A DNA stretch of 64,000 bases from contig DATGHL010000008.1 of assembly GCA_035308025.1 (NCBI GenBank), positions 1-64,000 of the forward strand, read 5' to 3'. The first letter of the stretch is position 1, and each line of letters begins with the position of its first letter. The translations under genes and the position numbers were made by a program. Positions 60,995-64,000 of the stretch are shown here, in pieces. Under the pieces are notes generated by a model. That model saw only the letters and a program-made list of their open reading frames with translations. It ran no database searches and was not told where the DNA came from. This stretch comes from Candidatus Binataceae bacterium (GTDB taxonomy: Bacteria; Desulfobacterota; Binatia; Binatales; Binataceae).

Positions 60995-62224
60995 ATGTCA
61001 GTTCCGGAATTTCTCGAATCTGCCCGATCGGCGTCGGTGCGCCCGCGTGCACCGACGGCGGTGCTGTTTGCGACAGTCTTTGTCGATTTGCTCGGCTTCG
61101 GCATCGTGATCCCTTTCCTGCCGATGTATGCCGCCCGGATGGGAATTGGGGCCTTCAAGATCGGAATGATTCTGTCGATCTATTCGCTGATGCAGTTTCT
61201 GGCGGCGCCGATTCTGGGCCGCATCTCCGACCGCGTCGGCCGCCGCCCGATCATCATGCTGGGCCTGCTCGGTTCGTCGGTCAGCTATCTCATCTATGGC
61301 TTCGCCAATTCATTCGTCTGGCTGCTCCTTTCACGCGGCGTGCATGGCGCCTGCGCGGCGACGGTTTCGACCGCGCAGGCCTATGTGGCGGATACAACTA
61401 CCGAGACCGAGCGCACTCATGGGATGGGGATGATCGGCGCCGCTTTCGGCCTGGGCTTCGTGCTGGGGCCGGCGATCGGCGGGCTGCTGGGCCATTCGAG
61501 TCTGCGCGTGCCGGCTTTCGTCGCCGCGGCGATCACTTTCGCTAACCTGATTTTTGCCGCAACGTCGCTGCCGGAATCACATCGAAGCACCGGGGCCGAG
61601 CCGTTTCACTGGAGCCATCTGGCGCAGCCGCTGATGATTTTGCCGCGTCAGCTCGCGCGTCATCGGCTGGCGCGATTTTTCCTAATCGCTTTCCTCGCGA
61701 CGTTTGCGATGGCGATCTTTGAAACCACCTTCGCCCTGATAGCACCGCTGCTGTATGGCTATCACGCAGCCGGGGTTGGTGGCCTGTTTGCCTTCGCAGG
61801 AGTAGTTCAGGCGGTTACGCAAGGGTATCTGCTGGGAAAACTGGTCAAGTTGGTCGGCGAGAAACGCCTGATTCGCGTGGGGTTGCTGCTGTTTGCGATC
61901 GGCATGGCGCCGCTGGCGAGCTTTCGCTCGTCCGCAATGTTGCTCGTGCTGCTCGCCCTGCTGGCGCTCGGCTACGGCTTTGCGAACCCGGCGATCGCGA
62001 GCCTTATCTCGAAGCGCTCGGGACGCCATCTGCAAGGCGAGGTGCTGGGTGTGAACCAGTCGGCGCTGGCGCTGGCGCGGATCGTCGGTCCGATCGTGGC
62101 GGGGATCCTCTACGATACGAGCGGGCCGCTATCCGCCTACATCGGCGGCGCGTTGGCCGCGATTATCGCGCTCGTAATTGCCGGCGGCATCGACCCCGCC
62201 GCATCGGGAGAAGCGTTACGCTAA
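60995..62224 (+). CDS. MFS efflux transporter, TetA-like
   Basis: 409 residues from ATG 60995 (an in-frame TTG at 60980 is possible). Twelve transmembrane helices. Signature: LLGFGIVIPFLPMYAARMG in helix 1, GRISDRVGRRPIIMLGLLGS in loop 2-3, and motif C AFGLGFVLGPAIGGLLG in helix 5, which marks drug/proton antiporters. It resembles TetA and related exporters but the substrate is unknown. Its end overlaps the N-terminal codons of the next small membrane gene. Confidence 0.85.
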   Translation: MSVPEFLESARSASVRPRAPTAVLFATVFVDLLGFGIVIPFLPMYAARMGIGAFKIGMILSIYSLMQFLAAPILGRISDRVGRRPIIMLGLLGSSVSYLIYGFANSFVWLLLSRGVHGACAATVSTAQAYVADTTTETERTHGMGMIGAAFGLGFVLGPAIGGLLGHSSLRVPAFVAAAITFANLIFAATSLPESHRSTGAEPFHWSHLAQPLMILPRQLARHRLARFFLIAFLATFAMAIFETTFALIAPLLYGYHAAGVGGLFAFAGVVQAVTQGYLLGKLVKLVGEKRLIRVGLLLFAIGMAPLASFRSSAMLLVLLALLALGYGFANPAIASLISKRSGRHLQGEVLGVNQSALALARIVGPIVAGILYDTSGPLSAYIGGALAAIIALVIAGGIDPAASGEALR

Positions 62225-62637
62225 CCAAGATTCTCGTTCTTCATCTATTCGGCGTCGTCTTCTGGGTCGGCAGCCTGCTCGTGGTCAGCAGCCTGATGGC
62301 GCGCGTAGCCGACGAAGTCGGTGCGGCGCGCGAAGCGCTGATCGTCGCGGCGCGACGGCTGCTCGGGGTCGGCGCGACAATCGGCGCCGCCGTCACGATC
62401 CTCTTTGGCATCGGCGCGATCATGACGGAGCCGATCGTGCTCACAGAGGGCTGGCTGCACGCCAAGCTGCTACTGGTATTGATCATGCTCGGATGCCACT
62501 TCAGGCTGTACCGCCGCGTCGTCGCACTCGAAAGCGCGCCGGGCTCGGCGACCCGCCGCGAATTCTCGATCCTCCACGGCGTGGTCAGCCTGCTGTTGCT
62601 GCTGATTCTCGCGCTGGTCTTGATACGGCCGTTTTGA
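62218..62637 (+). CDS. Small CopD/DUF-like membrane protein, non-canonical start
   Basis: About 139 residues, four transmembrane helices. The frame shows a good first helix (LTKILVLHLFGVVFWVGSLL) and LLGVGATIGAAVTILFGIGA, LHAKLLLVLIMLGCHFRLY, VVSLLLLLILALVLI. Helix 1 needs a start near 62218-62230, but no ATG, GTG or TTG is there. The options are ACG 62218 (after GGGAGAAG) or ATT 62230. The first ordinary start (GTG 62281) would remove helix 1. The H-x3-FW and HxK/H pattern resembles CopD and haem-binding membrane proteins. The frame overlaps the MFS stop, so coupling is likely. Confidence 0.5.
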   Translation, partial: TLTKILVLHLFGVVFWVGSLLVVSSLMARVADEVGAAREALIVAARRLLGVGATIGAAVTILFGIGAIMTEPIVLTEGWLHAKLLLVLIMLGCHFRLYRRVVALESAPGSATRREFSILHGVVSLLLLLILALVLIRPF

Positions 62638-62640
62638 AGT

Positions 62641-63828
62641 TCATGATGCTGCGCGATATGCGCGATCGGCCGCGGCGAGCGCTGCGCCGCCTGCCAGCTC
62701 CATCCCCTGCCTTTTAAGGATCGTCTCGAGCGCGCTCAAAACCAGCGTCACGTTCTGGCGGCGCGACGACTCACTCATCAGGCCGATGCGCCAGACTTTG
62801 CCCTTGAAAGGCCCCAGCCCGGCGCCGACTTCGATGTTGAACAGGCGCAGCAGGTCGCCGCGCACTTGCGCGTCGTCGATGCCGTTGGGCACGCGCACCG
62901 CGGTCAGTTGCGGCAGGCGGTGACCAACCTGAGCGGCGAGCTCGAGACCCATCGCAACGACTCCCGCCTTGAGCGCATTCGAGTTCACCAGGTGGCGTTT
63001 GAAGCGCGCTTCGAGCCCCTCCTCCGCGATAAGGCGTAAGGCTTCGTGCAGCGCGTAATTCATCGTGATCGGCGCGGTGTGATGATAGACGCGGTCGGCG
63101 CCCCAATAGCGCTCGATGGCGGCGAGATCGAAATACCAGGAACGGCACTTGCTGCGCCGCTCACGCACAGCCTGCATCGCGCGGCTGCTGAAGGTTACAG
63201 GCGCGAGTCCCGGCGGCGCGCCGATGCCTTTTTGCGTGCAGCTATAGCAGGCGTCAACCTGCCAGCGATCGATCTCGACCGGGACACATCCGAGCGAGGT
63301 GACGGCGTCCATCAGAAAAAGCGCGCCGTGGCGATGCGATATCCCGCCCAACTCAGCGACCGGCTGATAGACCCCGGTCGAAGTCTCGGCATGGACCACG
63401 ACGAGTAATTTCGGCTTGCGCGCCGCCTTGAGCGCCGCTTCAAGACGCTCCGGCTCGACGATGCGGCCCCATTCCGCCTCGACTCGGGTGACCTTGGCGC
63501 CGAGGCGGCCGGCCGCGTCGGCCGCGCGCTCGCCAAAGACCCCGTTGACCCCGACGATCACTTCATCGCCGTCTTCGATCAGGTTGACGAGCGCCGTCTC
63601 CATCCCGGCCGAGCCAGTACCCGAGACTGGAAAAGTGATGTCGTTGGCGGTCTGGAAAGTCTCGCGCAGGAGAGTCTTGATCTCTTCCATGATTTTGACG
63701 AAGTCCGGATCGAGATGACCGACCACCGGCGACAGCAGCGCTTTCATCACGCGCGGATGAATATTCGAGGGGCCGGGGCCGAGCAGGATGCGCGCGGCCG
63801 GATTAAGTTCAGGAATGGAAATCGGCAC
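62641..63828 (-). CDS. PLP aminotransferase: alanine/serine-glyoxylate aminotransferase type
   Basis: 395 residues, GTG start with GGGAGA 8-14 bp upstream. Class V fold: RILLGPGPSNIHPRVMKALL, FPVSGTGSAGMETALVNLIE, HAETSTGVYQPV (PLP-phosphate site), LFLMDAVTSLGCVPVEID (PLP Asp) and CYSCTQKGIGAPPGL, with the Lys that forms the Schiff base. Family members transaminate glyoxylate with alanine or serine; SgaA of the serine cycle belongs here. With a CuMMO in the same genome a methylotrophic role is possible but not shown. Convergent with the CopD-like gene, 3 bp apart. Confidence 0.88.
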   Translation of the reverse strand: MPISIPELNPAARILLGPGPSNIHPRVMKALLSPVVGHLDPDFVKIMEEIKTLLRETFQTANDITFPVSGTGSAGMETALVNLIEDGDEVIVGVNGVFGERAADAAGRLGAKVTRVEAEWGRIVEPERLEAALKAARKPKLLVVVHAETSTGVYQPVAELGGISHRHGALFLMDAVTSLGCVPVEIDRWQVDACYSCTQKGIGAPPGLAPVTFSSRAMQAVRERRSKCRSWYFDLAAIERYWGADRVYHHTAPITMNYALHEALRLIAEEGLEARFKRHLVNSNALKAGVVAMGLELAAQVGHRLPQLTAVRVPNGIDDAQVRGDLLRLFNIEVGAGLGPFKGKVWRIGLMSESSRRQNVTLVLSALETILKRQGMELAGGAALAAADRAYRAAS

Positions 63829-64000
63829 AGATTACATCTCCCTTGTCGAGCGCTGCGAAGCGGCCGCGTGACGAATCATCCGCCAACGCGCTCAACGTCC
63901 GCCGCGTTATTATTCCCGCTCAAGGCCTGAAGGCAAAGCACCGACTACCTGGCTGGCCGGGCTTCCCCTGGTTCATGCTAGAGTGGCCGCCGATGCAGAT
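63829..64000. other. Upstream region of the aminotransferase gene
   Basis: 172 bp to the window end. It holds the aminotransferase ribosome-binding site (GGGAGA, complement of 63836-63841); no clear promoter boxes or gene recognised. Confidence 0.4.

Overview
The window is GC-rich and gene-dense. The mix of genes suggests an uncultured soil or sediment bacterium. It holds a copper membrane monooxygenase (CuMMO) operon, many acyl-CoA and CoA-transferase genes, an amidohydrolase, SDRs, MFS exporters and a primary sigma factor with a proteobacteria-like layout. CuMMO genes have been reported in metagenome-assembled genomes of Candidatus Binatota, and this gene content fits such a genome. That placement is inference; no rRNA gene is present to test it.

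Layout. 1-4175 is the end of a decayed integrative/conjugative element: traF, a small ribbon-helix-helix-like gene, trbI, trbG and trbF on the minus strand, bounded on the right by a truncated 3' half of tRNA-Arg(CCT) that looks like an attachment site. 4176-8267 is an accessory strip with an O-methyltransferase, a GNAT acetyltransferase and an IS5-type insertion sequence with intact ends but a twice-frameshifted transposase. 8268-22274 holds an OprB-like porin, an SDR, a seven-repeat beta-propeller lipoprotein, an alpha/beta-hydrolase lipoprotein without its serine nucleophile, hisI-hisG, a giant cyclase/ATPase/TPR regulator, a kinase-like gene next to an acyl-CoA dehydrogenase (a split ACAD10/11 arrangement), a VOC protein and a DEAD-box helicase.

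22460-30228 is the centrepiece. A strong sigma70-type promoter leads into nine co-directional genes: pmoC, pmoA, a 78-residue secreted/membrane protein with a predicted N-terminal His, pmoB, a zinc alcohol dehydrogenase lacking the structural-zinc cysteines, a mono-haem cytochrome c, a Tat-exported small subunit of gluconate-dehydrogenase type, a GMC flavoprotein dehydrogenase and a SCO-type copper chaperone. Read together they form one module: copper delivery, hydrocarbon hydroxylation, and two alternative routes for oxidising the alcohol, one NAD-linked and one passing electrons to a periplasmic cytochrome. No hydroxylamine dehydrogenase or PQQ methanol dehydrogenase gene is in the window.

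30390-41572 contains tRNA-Val(CAC), a MaoC hydratase, an MFS transporter, an amidohydrolase, two translationally coupled class III CoA-transferases, moaB and a moaD-moaE fusion, then a strip of orphan and broken genes. That strip includes a fossil 3' tail of a cyclase/TPR gene and a frameshifted secreted Cys-rich gene with an internal duplication. Two related MITE-like elements (9690-9797 and 41353-41563) share TAGTGTC termini.

41573-64000 is mostly chromosomal housekeeping: a family B DNA polymerase, rpoD with its own promoter and a structured leader, a three-gene GT-C glycosyltransferase cluster, an esterase, an ABC-F/amgK/murU operon for cell-wall sugar recycling, purE, several SDRs and hydrolases, an MFS exporter, a small CopD-like membrane protein with no ordinary start codon, and an alanine/serine-glyoxylate aminotransferase.
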